Of a stretch of DNA of 64,000 nt, positions 16,878-25,766 are shown one piece after another. The notes beneath the pieces were generated by a model. That model made no database searches and was not told the origin of the DNA. It saw only the letters and a program-made list of their open reading frames with translations. Position numbers and translations under genes: made by a program. Position 1 is the first letter of the stretch. Every line of letters starts with the position of its first letter. Source of the DNA: Bog-756 sp052326605 (GTDB lineage: Bacteria > Actinomycetota > Acidimicrobiia > Acidimicrobiales > RAAP-2). Location of the stretch: positions 1 through 64,000 of the forward strand of contig JBKQMB010000036.1 in the NCBI GenBank assembly GCA_052326605.1, in the 5' to 3' direction.

Positions 16878-17348
16878 ATGCCCCAGCACCCGATGACCGG
16901 CGACGAGCTGGTCGCCTTCCTCACCGGCGGGCCGGCCCGCACCGGAAAGCTCGCCACGGTCCGTGCCGACGGACGGCCTCACGTGGCCCCGATCTGGTTC
17001 GCCCTCGACCCGGCCACCGTCGGGCCCGACTCCCCCATCGGCGACCTCGTGTTCAACACGGCCGCCGACTCTCTCAAGGGGAGGAGCCTGCGACGTGACC
17101 CCCGGGTGGCCCTGTGCGTGGACGACGAGCACCCCCCGTTCTCCTTCGTGACCATCGAGGGCATCGAGGGCATCGCCACCGTGGGGGAGGATCTGGAGGA
17201 GGTCGCCCACTGGGCGACGGTGATCGGGGGCCGCTACATGGGACCGGAGAATGCCGAGCAGTACGGGCGGCGCAACGGCGGGCCGGGCGAACTCGTGGTC
17301 CGGGTGCGCCCCACCAACATCGTGGCCGTGGCCGGCGTGGCCGATTGA
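16878..17348 (+). CDS. PPOX-class F420-dependent oxidoreductase
   Basis: A 156-residue split-barrel protein. KLATVRADGRPHVAPIWFAL and SLKGRSLRRDPRVALCVDDE are the cofactor-binding stretches of F420-dependent PPOX proteins. It is distinct in sequence from the PPOX protein just upstream, with which it is probably co-transcribed. Confidence 0.86.
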   Translation: MPQHPMTGDELVAFLTGGPARTGKLATVRADGRPHVAPIWFALDPATVGPDSPIGDLVFNTAADSLKGRSLRRDPRVALCVDDEHPPFSFVTIEGIEGIATVGEDLEEVAHWATVIGGRYMGPENAEQYGRRNGGPGELVVRVRPTNIVAVAGVAD

Positions 17349-17517
17349 GCATGGGGGGCGGGCGCGTCGAGCGGGCGCAGGCCGGTCGGCCCTCCGGAGC
17401 TCCGTGTAACAACCGGGAGCGATCGGCGCCACTCCAAGAGCATGGCGCCGGTGGGCCCGGGCTGCTAGCACTGTGCACGGCTGGCAGTTCTGTCGCCGAG
17501 GAAGAGGGATGCCGAAC

Positions 17518-18306
17518 ATGATTCTCGATCGCTTCCGTATGGACGACAACGTGGCCATCGTCACCGGGGCGGGCCGCGGCATCGGGGCTTCCACCGCGGT
17601 GAGCCTGGCCGAGGCCGGCGCCGACGTGCTGATCTCGGCCCGGACGGTGGACCAGCTCGGCGAGGTGGCCGAGAGGATAGAGGCGGTCGGGCGTCGTGCC
17701 GTGGTGGTCCCCGCCGACCTCAGCGATCTCGACGCCGTCGCCGCGCTGGTCGATCACGCCCGGGAGGCTTTCGGTCGCCTCGACCTGGTGGTCAACAACG
17801 TGGGTGGGGCCATGCCCCGGCCGTTCATGGACACGTCCCCGGGCCGTCTCGAGCAGGCATTCCACTTCAACGTCTCGACCGCCCATGCACTGCTGCGTCC
17901 GGCGGTGCCGCTCATGTTGGAAGGCGGCGGGGGTTCCGTCGTCAACATCTCCTCGGCCATGGGGAGACTGGCCGGTCGGGGCTACCTCGCCTACGGCACA
18001 GCCAAAGGGGCGCTCGCCCACTACACCCGGCTGGCCGCTTCCGACCTCTCCCCGCGCATCAGGGTCAACGCCATCGCCGTGGGATCGGTGGCCACCTCCG
18101 CCCTCGACATCGTGATGCAGACCGAGGAGCTGCGGGTGGCGCTGGAGGCGGGCACCCCCCTCGGCCGTATCGGTGACCCCGAGGACATCGCCGCCGCCGT
18201 CGTCTACCTGGCGTCGCAGGCCGGTTCCTACATCACCGGCAAGGTGCTCGAGGTCGACGGGGGCATCGAGGCTCCAAACCTCGACATGGGACTGCCCGAC
18301 GTATGA
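17518..18306 (+). CDS. Short-chain dehydrogenase/reductase
   Basis: A 262-residue NAD(P)-dependent oxidoreductase. The cofactor motif is TGAGRGIG, NNVG replaces the usual NNAG, and the catalytic tetrad includes the Ser of NISSAMG and YGTAK. The C-terminal LEVDGG is typical. The ATG at 17518 lies nine bases after AAGAGGG; an ATG at 17509 overlaps that site. It precedes a DapB-like oxidoreductase by 43 bases, so the two may act in one pathway. Confidence 0.88.
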   Translation: MILDRFRMDDNVAIVTGAGRGIGASTAVSLAEAGADVLISARTVDQLGEVAERIEAVGRRAVVVPADLSDLDAVAALVDHAREAFGRLDLVVNNVGGAMPRPFMDTSPGRLEQAFHFNVSTAHALLRPAVPLMLEGGGGSVVNISSAMGRLAGRGYLAYGTAKGALAHYTRLAASDLSPRIRVNAIAVGSVATSALDIVMQTEELRVALEAGTPLGRIGDPEDIAAAVVYLASQAGSYITGKVLEVDGGIEAPNLDMGLPDV

Positions 18307-18349
18307 ACCGGGCCCGCCGCACCACCAGTCCACGACACAGGAGGACAGC

Positions 18350-19423
18350 ATGACCAAGACCTATCGAGTGGTCGCCTGGAGCACCGGCAACGTCGGCCGG
18401 CACGCCATCGCCGGAATCGACGCCCGGCCCGACCTCGAGTTGGTCGGGCTCTGGGTCTCCAACCCCGACAAGGTGGGCCGGGACGCCGGCGACCTGGCCG
18501 GCCTGGGCCGCACCCTGGGAGTGACCGCCACCGGTGATGTCGAGGCCCTGCTGGCGCTCGAGCCAGACGTGGTGGTCCACACCGCCATGGCAGACCACCG
18601 TCTGATGGAGGCACTCGAGGACTTGGCACGGATCCTCCGGGCCGGGGTGAACGTGGTGTCGAGCGGTCCGGTCTTCCTGCAGTACCCGTTCGGCGTGGTC
18701 GACGACTCGATGATCGAGCCGGTCCAGAGCGCAGCCATCGAGGGCGGCGTGTCCCTCTTCGTCAACGGCGTCGACCCCGGGTTCGCCAACGACGCCCTTC
18801 CGCTGGTGCTGACCGGTGTGTGCGAACGGATCGACGAGTTGCGCGTCTCCGAGGTCCTCAACTACGCGACCTACAACCAGCCGATGGTGATCTTCGACAT
18901 CATGGGATTCGGCCGACCAATCGACCAGGTGCCGATGATCCTGCAGCCCGGGGTCATGACCATGGCCTGGGGCAGCGTGGTGCGCCAACTTGCCGCCGGC
19001 CTCGGGGTCGAGCTCGACTCCATCGAGGAGTGGTACGAACGGGAGCCGGCCCTCGAGACCTTCGAGGTCGATTCCGGAACCATAGAAAAGGGGACCGCGG
19101 CCGCCCTCCACTTCGAACTGCGCGGCATGCGCAACGGCAAGGCACCCATCGTGCTCGAACACGTCACCCGCCTCCATGACGACCTGGCGCCGGAGTGGCC
19201 CCAACCTGCGGGCCATGGCTGCTACCGGGTGCAGGTGTCCGGCGAGCCCAACTACACCCTCGACCTCCAGCTGCTGGGCAGTGACGGCGATCACAACACT
19301 GCGGGCCTCAAGGCCACGGCCATGCGGCTGGTCAACGCCATTCCCGCCGTGGTGGAAGGTGCCCCCGGTCTGCTCACCGCCCTCGACCTGCCGCCGGTGT
19401 ACGGGCGGGGGCTGGTCACCTGA
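18350..19423 (+). CDS. Dihydrodipicolinate reductase-like NAD(P)H-dependent oxidoreductase
   Basis: A 357-residue protein with an N-terminal Rossmann fold, VVAWSTGNVGRHAIAGI. The pattern is of the family related to diaminopentanoate dehydrogenase and mycobacterial DapB-like proteins rather than true DapB. Further segments are VVVHTAMADHR, GVNVVSSGPVF and VNGVDPGFANDALPL. The substrate is unknown. The start ATG has AGGAGGA upstream. It is likely in one operon with the preceding SDR. Confidence 0.82.
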   Translation: MTKTYRVVAWSTGNVGRHAIAGIDARPDLELVGLWVSNPDKVGRDAGDLAGLGRTLGVTATGDVEALLALEPDVVVHTAMADHRLMEALEDLARILRAGVNVVSSGPVFLQYPFGVVDDSMIEPVQSAAIEGGVSLFVNGVDPGFANDALPLVLTGVCERIDELRVSEVLNYATYNQPMVIFDIMGFGRPIDQVPMILQPGVMTMAWGSVVRQLAAGLGVELDSIEEWYEREPALETFEVDSGTIEKGTAAALHFELRGMRNGKAPIVLEHVTRLHDDLAPEWPQPAGHGCYRVQVSGEPNYTLDLQLLGSDGDHNTAGLKATAMRLVNAIPAVVEGAPGLLTALDLPPVYGRGLVT

Positions 19424-19554
19424 GCCGGGCCCGGATCGAGGCCCGCTCGGCGCCCGGGACCATCCGGACCCGTGGGCGGGGATGCCATCGGGGACGGAAC
19501 AGGTGGTGGGAACTGTAGGGTCCGGGACATGAGCCCCTCAGCCGGAGCACCTCG

Positions 19555-21468
19555 ATGAGCATGGCAGGCCACGGCATGGGAATGGGTGGTGGCGGCGGCC
19601 AATTCGGTGGCGTGATGCGCTCGATGCGCCGCGACGAGTCGGTGACCCAGCAGCACGTCACCAAGGGCACCGCCAAGCGGATGGTCCAATTCGCCCGACC
19701 CTACCGGAGGATCCTGGCCTGGTTTCTGGTGCTGGTGGTGGTCGATGCGGTGATCGGGGTGGTCAACCCGCTGCTTTTCCGATCGATCATCGACAACGGC
19801 ATTCCCGAAAAGAACAAATCGCTGATCCTCGGCCTGGCGTTGGTGGCGGCCGTCCTGGCCATCGCCGACAGCGGTCTGTCCATCGGCATCCGCTGGGTAT
19901 CGGCCAAGGTGGGTGAAGGGCTCATCTTCGACATGCGTTCCAAGGTCTTCGAGCACATCCAGAAGATGCCCATCGCCTTCTTCACCCGCACCCAGACCGG
20001 AGCGCTGATCAGCCGCCTCAACAACGACGTCATCGGAGCCCAGCAGGCCTTCACCGACACGCTGTCGTCGGTGGTCTCCAATCTGATCAGCGTGACGTTG
20101 GTCCTCATCGTGATGTTCCTGCTCTCGTGGCAGATCACGCTGATCAGCCTCATCATCCTGCCGGTGTTCGTCCTGCCGGCAAAACGCGTGGGGCGCCGGT
20201 TGTCCGCCATCACCCGCGAGTCCTACGGGCTCAACGCCCAGATGAACAACACCATGACCGAGCGCTTCAACGTGTCCGGCGCCCTCCTGGTCAAGCTGTT
20301 CGGCCGGCCCAGGGAGGAGCGCGACGCCTTCGAGAGCAAGGCAGGTCGGGTCCGTGACATCGGGGTGACCCAGGCCATGTACGCCCGCTTCTTCATCGCC
20401 GCCCTGACGCTGACCGCGGCCCTGGCCACGGCGGTGGTGTACGGCTGGGGCGGTCTGCAGGTGGTGAACGGGAGCCTCGAGCTGGGCACCGTCGTCGCGC
20501 TGGCCGCCTACCTGACTCGGCTGTACGCCCCGCTCACCGCCCTGTCCAACGTGCAGATCGACGTGATGACCGCACTGGTCTCCTTCGACCGGGTCTTCGA
20601 GGTCCTCGACCTGCCGCCGATGATCACCGACAGGCCCGACGCCCGGCCCATCCCACCCGGGCCGGCCCGGGTCGAGTTCGATCACGTGGACTTCCGCTAC
20701 CCCACCGCCGAAGAGGTGTCGCTGGCCTCGCTCGAGTCGGTGGCCGTCCTCGATCCCACGGTCTCCCAGCAGGTGCTCTTCGACATCACCTTCACCGCCG
20801 AGCCCGGCCAGCTGGTGGCCCTGGTCGGTCCGTCCGGGGCGGGTAAGACGACCATCAGCCAGCTCCTCCCCCGCCTGTACGACGTAGGGTCGGGGTCGAT
20901 CCGCATCAACGGGTTGGACGTCCGGGACGCCACCATGGCGTCGTTGACCGCCACCGTCGGCGTGGTCACCCAGGACGCCCACATGTTCCACGAGACCATC
21001 CGTGACAACCTGCTCTTCGCCAAGCCCGGTGCCACCGACGCCGAGTTGGCCTCCGCCCTGGCCGGCGCCCAGATCGCCACCATGGTCGCCGGCCTCCCGG
21101 ACGGGGTCGACACCGTGGTCGGCGATCGCGGGTACCGCCTGTCCGGCGGCGAGAAGCAGCGCCTGGCCATCGCCCGGCTCCTGTTGAAGGCGCCCGAGGT
21201 GGTGGTGCTCGACGAGGCCACCGCCCACCTCGACTCCGAATCCGAGGCGGCGGTGCAGAAGGCACTCGCCACCGCCCTCGAGGGCCGGACCTCACTGGTC
21301 ATCGCCCACCGACTCTCGACCGTCCGGGAGGCGGACATGATCCTGGTGCTCGATCACGGCCGCATCGTCGAGCGCGGGCACCACGACGAGCTGCTGTCAG
21401 CCGGGGGCCAGTACGCCGAGCTGTACCGCATCCAATTCGAGCGCCAGGAGCCGCCCGACCCCGACTGA
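19555..21468 (+). CDS. ABC exporter (MDR-type half transporter)
   Basis: A 637-residue fused permease-ATPase. A Gly/Met-rich N-terminus is followed by six membrane helices between about residues 55 and 340. The cassette has Walker A GPSGAGKTT, signature LSGGEKQRLAIARLL and Walker B VVVLDEATAHLD. It is expected to form a homodimer in the inner membrane and export a lipid or drug-like compound. An unusual Ala/Leu-rich insert (EEVSLASLESVAVLDPTVSQ) lies in the N-terminal part of the cassette. The substrate cannot be inferred. Confidence 0.9.
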   Translation: MSMAGHGMGMGGGGGQFGGVMRSMRRDESVTQQHVTKGTAKRMVQFARPYRRILAWFLVLVVVDAVIGVVNPLLFRSIIDNGIPEKNKSLILGLALVAAVLAIADSGLSIGIRWVSAKVGEGLIFDMRSKVFEHIQKMPIAFFTRTQTGALISRLNNDVIGAQQAFTDTLSSVVSNLISVTLVLIVMFLLSWQITLISLIILPVFVLPAKRVGRRLSAITRESYGLNAQMNNTMTERFNVSGALLVKLFGRPREERDAFESKAGRVRDIGVTQAMYARFFIAALTLTAALATAVVYGWGGLQVVNGSLELGTVVALAAYLTRLYAPLTALSNVQIDVMTALVSFDRVFEVLDLPPMITDRPDARPIPPGPARVEFDHVDFRYPTAEEVSLASLESVAVLDPTVSQQVLFDITFTAEPGQLVALVGPSGAGKTTISQLLPRLYDVGSGSIRINGLDVRDATMASLTATVGVVTQDAHMFHETIRDNLLFAKPGATDAELASALAGAQIATMVAGLPDGVDTVVGDRGYRLSGGEKQRLAIARLLLKAPEVVVLDEATAHLDSESEAAVQKALATALEGRTSLVIAHRLSTVREADMILVLDHGRIVERGHHDELLSAGGQYAELYRIQFERQEPPDPD

Positions 21469-21505
21469 GCCCCCGCGGGCCGGTGGGCAGAGGGGCTCCC
21501 GGGCG

Positions 21506-21910
21506 TCAGGCCCTGTTCCGTGCCTCCTCCGCATACCGGGACGCCATCTGCCGCGAGAAGCCCCAAGCCTTCCCCAGTTCGCCGAGACTCATGCCCTCAT
21601 CGCGCCCGGCGGCGATCAGCGAGAGCCTGACCTCATGGCGGCAGCGCTCGAACTCCTCGAGGCACTCACTCAACTGCAGGCGAGCGACACCTGCCTGGAC
21701 AGCGTCCATGGTCATGGCGATGCTGAGGTCCTCCCGAAGGCTGTCGAGCCCCTTCTGGTAGACCGCCTCGCCGACCCGCAGGGAGGAGTGGAGCTCCTTC
21801 GCCGCCTCGAGGAGCCGCTCGGTAGCCCGAATGGCGTTCTGTCGCGAGCGGGTCGCGTCAGTAGGGGCACCCTTGGCACCGACAGGTGCGGTGTTGCTCT
21901 CAGCCATCAT
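21506..21910 (-). CDS. Small helical protein with C-terminal HTH-like motif (paralogue of 49282-49632)
   Basis: A protein of about 133 residues. A long helical, possibly coiled-coil, middle part (KELHSSLRVGEAVYQKGLDS and on) leads to the C-terminal motif EGMSLGELGKAWGFSRQMA with SRYAEEAR. That motif has the look of a helix-turn-helix and is nearly the same in the protein at 49282. No family name is certain. A second ATG one codon in may be the true start. It is convergent with the ABC exporter. Confidence 0.65.
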   Translation of the reverse strand: MMAESNTAPVGAKGAPTDATRSRQNAIRATERLLEAAKELHSSLRVGEAVYQKGLDSLREDLSIAMTMDAVQAGVARLQLSECLEEFERCRHEVRLSLIAAGRDEGMSLGELGKAWGFSRQMASRYAEEARNRA

Positions 21911-22030
21911 GGGCCCTTCCTCGCCTCGGGCAGTGATCGGTCACGGGACCCATGCACCATGACAGACCAATTCGCGGCCGCACCGCAAATGGGAGGTCGA
22001 CGCGGGCCGATCAGGTCGGAGTCGACACGG

Positions 22031-22189
22031 TCAGGCCGCGTCACCGACGCAGAGGGACGACTCGCCCTTGACGTGGGAATCGCCTGGATCGAGGACCAGG
22101 TCCGAGGACCACTCGGCCGCCCTGGCCGATGCTGCCAGTGCCGCCCATTCGGGCTGCTGGGGCTCGGTGATGTGTTCGAATTCGCTCAT
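22031..22189 (-). CDS. Small protein, 52 residues, unrecognised
   Basis: The ATG is preceded by GAAAGGAGTACACA, one of the strongest ribosome sites in the window, so expression is likely. The peptide starts MSEFEHITEPQQPEWAAL, is acidic, and ends in SSLCVGDAA with a single Cys. There is no signal peptide or membrane helix. It lies downstream of another unrecognised small gene and a terminator on the same strand. It could be a peptide precursor, a regulator or a small structural protein; nothing seen decides this. Confidence 0.5.
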   Translation of the reverse strand: MSEFEHITEPQQPEWAALAASARAAEWSSDLVLDPGDSHVKGESSLCVGDAA

Positions 22190-22319
22190 TGTGTACTCCT
22201 TTCTGCCCTTCTCGATGGTTGGCTGGTTCTCGATGTTGGTTCTCGATGCGTTCGATTCCGTGCACCAGGACGACCGCAGGGTCGATTCGCGACCGGTGTT
22301 CGGGATCGGTCGGCAGAAC

Positions 22320-22351
22320 AAAAAAGGAGCCGCTTCCTAAGAAGCGACTCC
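22320..22351 (-). terminator. Rho-independent terminator for the 22381-22587 gene
   Basis: On the minus strand, an 11-base stem (22341-22351 with 22326-22336, one mismatch) and a 4-base loop are followed by six T residues (22325-22320). It begins about 30 bases after the stop at 22381. Confidence 0.88.
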
Positions 22352-22380
22352 TCGACGGTTCCAGACCCTGTGAGCGTCTG

Positions 22381-22587
22381 TCATTCCGTCGAGAGCGCCT
22401 CCCGAACCGCCTTGGCACTGGTCACCAGGGCGTCTTTGCTGCACGCCGTCGAAATGCCGGCAATCGATACCGCCATGGACGAGGAGGGTGAGTCACTGCC
22501 CGCCGCCTCGAGCACCGAAACCTTCTCGTCGCGCTCGGAGGCGCGAGATCCCGACTCCGATGAAACTTCCATGACCTTCACAGCCAT
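22381..22587 (-). CDS. Small protein, 68 residues, unrecognised
   Basis: A Ser/Ala-rich peptide with segments SDSPSSSMAVSIAGISTACS and ALVTSAKAVREALSTE. The ATG at 22587 lacks a clear ribosome site; an ATG 15 bases later has GAAGG nearby. A good terminator begins 30 bases after the stop, which supports a real transcript. There is no signal peptide and one Cys. It is divergent from the MFS exporter gene at 22754. Function unknown. Confidence 0.5.
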   Translation of the reverse strand: MAVKVMEVSSESGSRASERDEKVSVLEAAGSDSPSSSMAVSIAGISTACSKDALVTSAKAVREALSTE

Positions 22588-22753
22588 CAGTGTAGCGGGC
22601 CGGCCGGCCGAGCGCGCGTCACCTCACGGGGGGTCCTGCGGCGTCTCCGGCGCCCTGGAGCGCTCGCTGCGGCGCCCGTTCCGGGGCTGCCGGGGCTGCC
22701 CGAGGCCCCGGTTCCCGTGAGGCAGCGCAGGCCGTGACCGGTACCGTTTGTTG

Positions 22754-24052
22754 GTGGCCCAGCTCGTCGTCGACATCGCTCCGCTGCGCCGGTACCCGGT
22801 GTTCCGCCGACTGTGGTTCGGCCAGATGGTGTCGGGGATGGGTTCGCAGCTCACCCTGGTGGCGGTGTCGTACCAGGCATATCGGCTCACCCATTCGACC
22901 CTCGTCGTCGGCCTGATCGGCCTGGTCCAACTGGTGCCGCTGCTGGCCGGGGCCCTCTGGGGCGGGACATTGGCCGACGCCATGGACCGGAGGAAGGTGT
23001 TGATCCTCACTCAGGTGGCAATGGCCGCCGCCATCGGGGGACTGGCCGTCAACGCGTCGCTCCTCCATCCCGCCGTGTGGCCGCTGTTCGTCTGCACGGC
23101 GGCGAGTGCCGGCTTCCAAGGGGTCGACTGGCCGGCACGGCGGGCCGCCCTGCCGATGCTGGTCGGCCCCGACGACGTGACCGCCGCCGTGGCCCTGCAG
23201 ACCACGATCCAGACGCTCGCCCTGGTGGCCGGGCCCGCCCTGGCGGGAGTGCTCATCGCCACCATCGGCCTGGGTGCCGTCTACGGCATCGACGTGGCCA
23301 CGTTTTCCGTGGCCCTGGTTGCCGCCCTCCTCCTGCCGGCGCTGGTCCCGAGCGGTGGCGGCACCCCGATGGGGCTGCGGTCGATGGCGGAGGGGTTCCA
23401 CCACCTCCGCAAGGAGAAGCTCCTCTCGGCCACCTACTGGATCGACCTCAACGCCATGATCTTCGGAATGCCGAGGGCCGTGTTCCCGGCCCTCGGCGTC
23501 GGCCTCTTCGGCGGCGGGGCGGGCGTGGTGGGACTGCTGTACGCCGCACCCGGTGCCGGCGCGCTCCTCGGTTCGCTGGTCACCGGGTGGTGCAGCCGGG
23601 TCCGCCACCAGGGCCGCGCCATCGCCGCCTGCGTGGTGGTCTGGGGCGTGACCATCGGCCTGTTCGGGATCATCCCCGTGCTCTGGATCGGCCTGACCCT
23701 TCTGGCCCTCGCCGGCGCTGCCGACGTCGTCTCCGCGGTGTTCCGCCAGGCGGTGCAGATGCGGACGGTGCCCGAGCACCTCCAGGGACGGCTGTCGGGG
23801 ACCTTCTTCGCCGTGGTGGCCGGGGGCCCCCGCCTGGGCGATGCCGAGACCGGCGTGGCCGCCGCCATCGGTGGACCGCAGTTCGCCGTGTGGTCGGGGG
23901 GGCTGGCGTGTGTGGCCGGCGTTGCCGTCCTGCTCTGGCGGGTTCCCGAGCTCTGGCGCGACAGCGGGGGCGGTGCGGCGCTGTCGGATGCGGCTCAGCA
24001 GGAGGCCATCGCCGAGGTCATCAGCGAACTGGGTGAAGGAGAGCCGCTCTAG
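22754..24052 (+). CDS. MFS exporter (EntS-like)
   Basis: A major facilitator of about 432 residues with 12 predicted helices. FRRLWFGQMVSGMGSQLTLV at the start and GTLADAMDRRKVLI (the loop 2-3 motif A) are typical of the enterobactin-exporter-like MFS group. It probably exports a small molecule or siderophore. Start is uncertain: GTG at 22754, or TTG codons just before. An FTR1 iron permease lies about 3 kb downstream, but no siderophore genes are present. Confidence 0.83.
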   Translation: MAQLVVDIAPLRRYPVFRRLWFGQMVSGMGSQLTLVAVSYQAYRLTHSTLVVGLIGLVQLVPLLAGALWGGTLADAMDRRKVLILTQVAMAAAIGGLAVNASLLHPAVWPLFVCTAASAGFQGVDWPARRAALPMLVGPDDVTAAVALQTTIQTLALVAGPALAGVLIATIGLGAVYGIDVATFSVALVAALLLPALVPSGGGTPMGLRSMAEGFHHLRKEKLLSATYWIDLNAMIFGMPRAVFPALGVGLFGGGAGVVGLLYAAPGAGALLGSLVTGWCSRVRHQGRAIAACVVVWGVTIGLFGIIPVLWIGLTLLALAGAADVVSAVFRQAVQMRTVPEHLQGRLSGTFFAVVAGGPRLGDAETGVAAAIGGPQFAVWSGGLACVAGVAVLLWRVPELWRDSGGGAALSDAAQQEAIAEVISELGEGEPL

Positions 24053-24136
24053 ATCGAGCCCTCGGTGGCCGCCACGTCACGGGGTCCGTGACGTCGGGCA
24101 AGGGATCCGTTCCGTCGGGACGCTACCCTTCGGCTG

Positions 24137-24976
24137 GTGGACGACAGCAGGCCGGGCGGAGCACCACCGGGGTGGTATCCCGACCCCTGGGGTGCAGCGG
24201 CGTGGCGGTGGTGGGACGGCTCTGGATGGACGGGCTACGCCTCCTCCCCACCGGTACCGACGCCTCCCACCGGGCAGGGGCCCGCCGGTGCCTACCCGTA
24301 CCCGGGCTACTCACCCGTCGGTCCCCCGCCCCCCTCCGTCCACGACCGGTTCGCCGCCGAGCAGCGGGCCGTCCCCTGGGGCAAGCGGGCCTTCTTCGGC
24401 TACCTCCTCATCGTCGGCCTCGGGCAGCTGACCGCCTGGCAGGAGGGGTCATGGCTCCGACACGTCTTCCACGTCGTCCGCACCCAGACCACCTTCGGCT
24501 CGGGCTACACCGACTTCCATCAGTCGGCCGCGCTGACCGCCACCATCTGGCTGACCATCGGCGCGGAGGCTGCCGTGTACGTCGCTCTGCTCATCTGGCA
24601 GTACCGGGCGGCCAAGACCGCCCAGCTGCTGCGTCTCCCCGCTGCACTCTCCCCTGGCTTGGGCGTCGGCGGATGGTTCATCCCGGTGGTCAACTTCTGG
24701 TTCCCGTACCAGGCCATCCGGGACTGCCTGCCCCCCGGGGACGACGGGCGCCGGGTGGTCTTCCGCATGTGGATGAGCTTCATCGCGGTGCTCGCGTCAG
24801 ACATCATCACGACGGTGCTGGCCCTCGCCGGAACAACGGCAGCATTCGCCTTCGCTGCGATCACCCTCGGTGCATGGGTCAGCTTCGCCGTGCACGGCGC
24901 CAGATCGGTGCGGCTGATCGCCGAGTCCCATCGGCGACTGGTCCGGCCGGACCGACCCGACGCCTTGGGCGGCTGA
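24137..24976 (+). CDS. DUF2510/DUF4328 membrane protein
   Basis: A 279-residue actinobacterial membrane protein. The N-terminal PPGWYPDPWG and WRWWDGSGWTGY form the DUF2510 motif, followed by a Pro-rich linker. A DUF4328 domain of four or so helices follows, with LGVGGWFIPVVNFWFPYQAI as its signature. The function is unknown in the family. It begins at a GTG without a clear ribosome site and converges on the HdeD-like gene. Confidence 0.8.
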   Translation: MDDSRPGGAPPGWYPDPWGAAAWRWWDGSGWTGYASSPPVPTPPTGQGPAGAYPYPGYSPVGPPPPSVHDRFAAEQRAVPWGKRAFFGYLLIVGLGQLTAWQEGSWLRHVFHVVRTQTTFGSGYTDFHQSAALTATIWLTIGAEAAVYVALLIWQYRAAKTAQLLRLPAALSPGLGVGGWFIPVVNFWFPYQAIRDCLPPGDDGRRVVFRMWMSFIAVLASDIITTVLALAGTTAAFAFAAITLGAWVSFAVHGARSVRLIAESHRRLVRPDRPDALGG

Positions 24977-25011
24977 GCGGTCAGACGCTCCGCCACCCGA
25001 TGGACTGCCGC

Positions 25012-25602
25012 TCAGGCGGCCAGCCTGCGCAACTGCAGGGACAGGGCGATCTCCAGCAGTCCGTAGATGATCAGCCAGATGCCCATGATGACGGCCAGCG
25101 TGGCCAGGGTGATGTGGGGCACGACCAGGGTCACCACACCGGCGGCGAAGGCGAGGACGCCCATGACGATGCGCCACGTACGGGCCGGCGAGCCGTGGTC
25201 GCTGTAGGCACTGAAGAACTCGATGATCCCCCCGACGATCCAGAACAGGCCGAGGAGGAAGGCCAACGTGGTCACGGTCTCCTCGGTACGGCGGAGGAAG
25301 AACACACCGATGATCACCGAAAACAGCCCGAGGACGGCCATGAGCCATCGGGTGCCCCCGCTGTCCTCGTCATCGGCGATGGCCATGACGATCCGGAAGA
25401 GCCCGGCGACGAACAGCCAGATGCCGATCACGATGGCGACGAAGTAGATGGTGTCCTTCGGACGGAGCACGACCAGCACCCCGATGCCCAGGGTCACCAG
25501 GCCGAAGAACAGCACCCATCCCCACGATCGGCCGACCAGCCGCAGGATGTCGCCCTCCTGCGCCGTCAGGTCTGGCCCCGCTGATCCGTCTGCTCCCACC
25601 AT
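25012..25602 (-). CDS. HdeD-like DUF308 membrane protein
   Basis: A 196-residue protein with six short transmembrane helices in three repeated pairs, such as GWVLFFGLVTLGIGVLVVL and WRIVMGVLAFAAGVVTLVV. This is the pattern of the HdeD family, which is linked to acid resistance in enterobacteria. Its role in actinobacteria is unknown. The ATG at 25602 has GGAGG at six bases. Confidence 0.85.
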   Translation of the reverse strand: MVGADGSAGPDLTAQEGDILRLVGRSWGWVLFFGLVTLGIGVLVVLRPKDTIYFVAIVIGIWLFVAGLFRIVMAIADDEDSGGTRWLMAVLGLFSVIIGVFFLRRTEETVTTLAFLLGLFWIVGGIIEFFSAYSDHGSPARTWRIVMGVLAFAAGVVTLVVPHITLATLAVIMGIWLIIYGLLEIALSLQLRRLAA

Positions 25603-25766
25603 GGCAACCTCCGTCTGGTTGGTGCGGTCCCCCGCCCGGGAAACGCGTTGTCCGCATGACACCTTAGGACCGGCCCTCCGCAGGGACGCGGACCGTGAGC
25701 TGGAATGATCGCCACTCGCCCCCGCCCGGCGGCCACTTCCGCAGCAGGCCGGCTGCCGCCTTCGGG

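Noticed and set aside
22031..22587. Mycofactocin- or lasso-type peptide precursor
   Set aside because: Neither small protein ends in a known core, and no radical-SAM, cyclase or recognition-element gene is nearby.
19555..24052. Natural-product cluster formed by the ABC exporter, small proteins and MFS exporter
   Set aside because: No biosynthetic enzyme is present, and the genes are on different strands with separate signals; the small proteins alone are reported instead.
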